Part shown: piece by piece, positions 63,834 to 64,000 of the stretch
Numbering within the stretch: position 1 is the stretch's first letter
Layout of the letters: the number at the start of each line of letters is the position of its first letter
Assembly (NCBI RefSeq): GCF_003762905.1
Contig: NZ_RJKS01000002.1
Coordinates: forward strand, 666,039 to 730,038
Length of the DNA stretch: 64,000 bases
Source of the DNA: Curtobacterium sp. ZW137
GTDB lineage: Bacteria; Actinomycetota; Actinomycetes; Actinomycetales; Microbacteriaceae
Direction: 5' to 3'
Position numbers and translations under genes: made by a program
Notes under the pieces: generated by a model
What the model saw: the letters and a program-made list of their open reading frames with translations, nothing else
Told to the model about the DNA's origin: nothing
The model's database searches: none

Positions 63834-64000
63834 TCAGTGCACGCGGTCCGGGCGGGACGAGCCGGCTCCGCCGCGCGCGATCTCCAGCAGCACCGGCAGC
63901 TCGTCGCCGAGCAGGGCGTCGAGGTCGGCGACGATGCCCTCCACCCGCTCGGTGATCTCCCGCGGTGCGGCCCCCTTGCGCGGCCGGACCTTGATCCGGA
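63834..64000 (-). CDS. C-terminal fragment of an unidentified protein
   Basis: The last 54 or so residues of a gene entering from the right edge; it ends in RPDRVH. The visible part is charged and helical (PREITERVEGIVADLDALLGD). No family recognised from this fragment. The stop overlaps the start region of the phosphotransferase-like gene, a sign of coupled translation. Confidence 0.6.
   Translation of the reverse strand, partial: RIKVRPRKGAAPREITERVEGIVADLDALLGDELPVLLEIARGGAGSSRPDRVH

Overview
The window comes from a high-GC actinobacterium. Several features point to the Microbacteriaceae, and a Curtobacterium-like genome is my best guess: very strong G/C preference at third codon positions, frequent GTG/TTG and apparently leaderless starts, LAXTG-type (class E sortase) wall-sorting signals, and secreted proteins rich in Ig-like repeats. 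The genus is an inference from overall character and was not tested by any search. I found no rRNA, tRNA, CRISPR array, insertion sequence or prophage.

Layout. 1-4 kb holds housekeeping genes (a truncated SDR, a YchJ-like SEC-C protein, Ohr, a membrane protein, an SRAP protein and an acyltransferase). 4.2-12 kb holds two LAFTG-anchored surface proteins, one a giant of about 1947 residues with 13 Ig-like domains, plus a VanZ-like membrane protein. 12.3-27.3 kb is an exopolysaccharide locus: DUF4012 protein, GDP-fucose synthesis (gmd-fcl), a Wzy-like polymerase, a Wzx-like flippase, a kinase-like protein, an unknown protein, a GT4 glycosyltransferase, a WecG/TagA transferase, the initiating polyprenyl-phosphate sugar transferase, an Asp-box membrane protein and a Wzz/BY-kinase. 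Its core (about 16.2-23.3 kb) is clearly poorer in GC than its surroundings and looks like an exchanged cassette. 27.4-32.4 kb has a CPBP protease, a SpoIIE-type phosphatase, two tandem paralogues of unknown family, a low-molecular-weight tyrosine phosphatase and purA.

32.5-39.1 kb carries a secreted repeat protein ending in LPVVSG, an L,D-transpeptidase and a large S8 protease. 39.2-42.9 kb is a TetR / degenerate ABC ATPase / YhgE-Pip operon. 43-48.5 kb holds an epimerase, regulators, a SpoU methyltransferase, a HAD phosphatase and a Tam-like methyltransferase. 48.7-51.5 kb repeats the pairing seen at 32.8 kb: a secreted PAP2-type phosphatase also ending in LPVVSG, then a second L,D-transpeptidase of exactly the same length. 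51.6-55.4 kb combines a CPBP protease, a DtxR/MntR regulator preceded by a short ORF with the same first ten residues, and a cation exchanger behind a yybP-ykoY manganese riboswitch. The window ends with HEAT-repeat, aldo/keto reductase, septum-formation-like, pyrE, polytopic membrane, M23 endopeptidase and aminoglycoside-phosphotransferase-like genes.

Most noteworthy: (1) a possible new surface-protein system in which a secreted protein with a bare C-terminal LPVVSG is encoded directly upstream of its own L,D-transpeptidase, with a hairpin between them, found twice; (2) a palindromic motif CCCC-N-GAA-Y-GGGG found upstream of four secreted or surface protein genes; (3) the duplicated N-terminus in front of the DtxR/MntR gene, conserved only at the protein level; (4) a family of about 60-bp palindromic intergenic repeats embedded in GC-only simple sequence.
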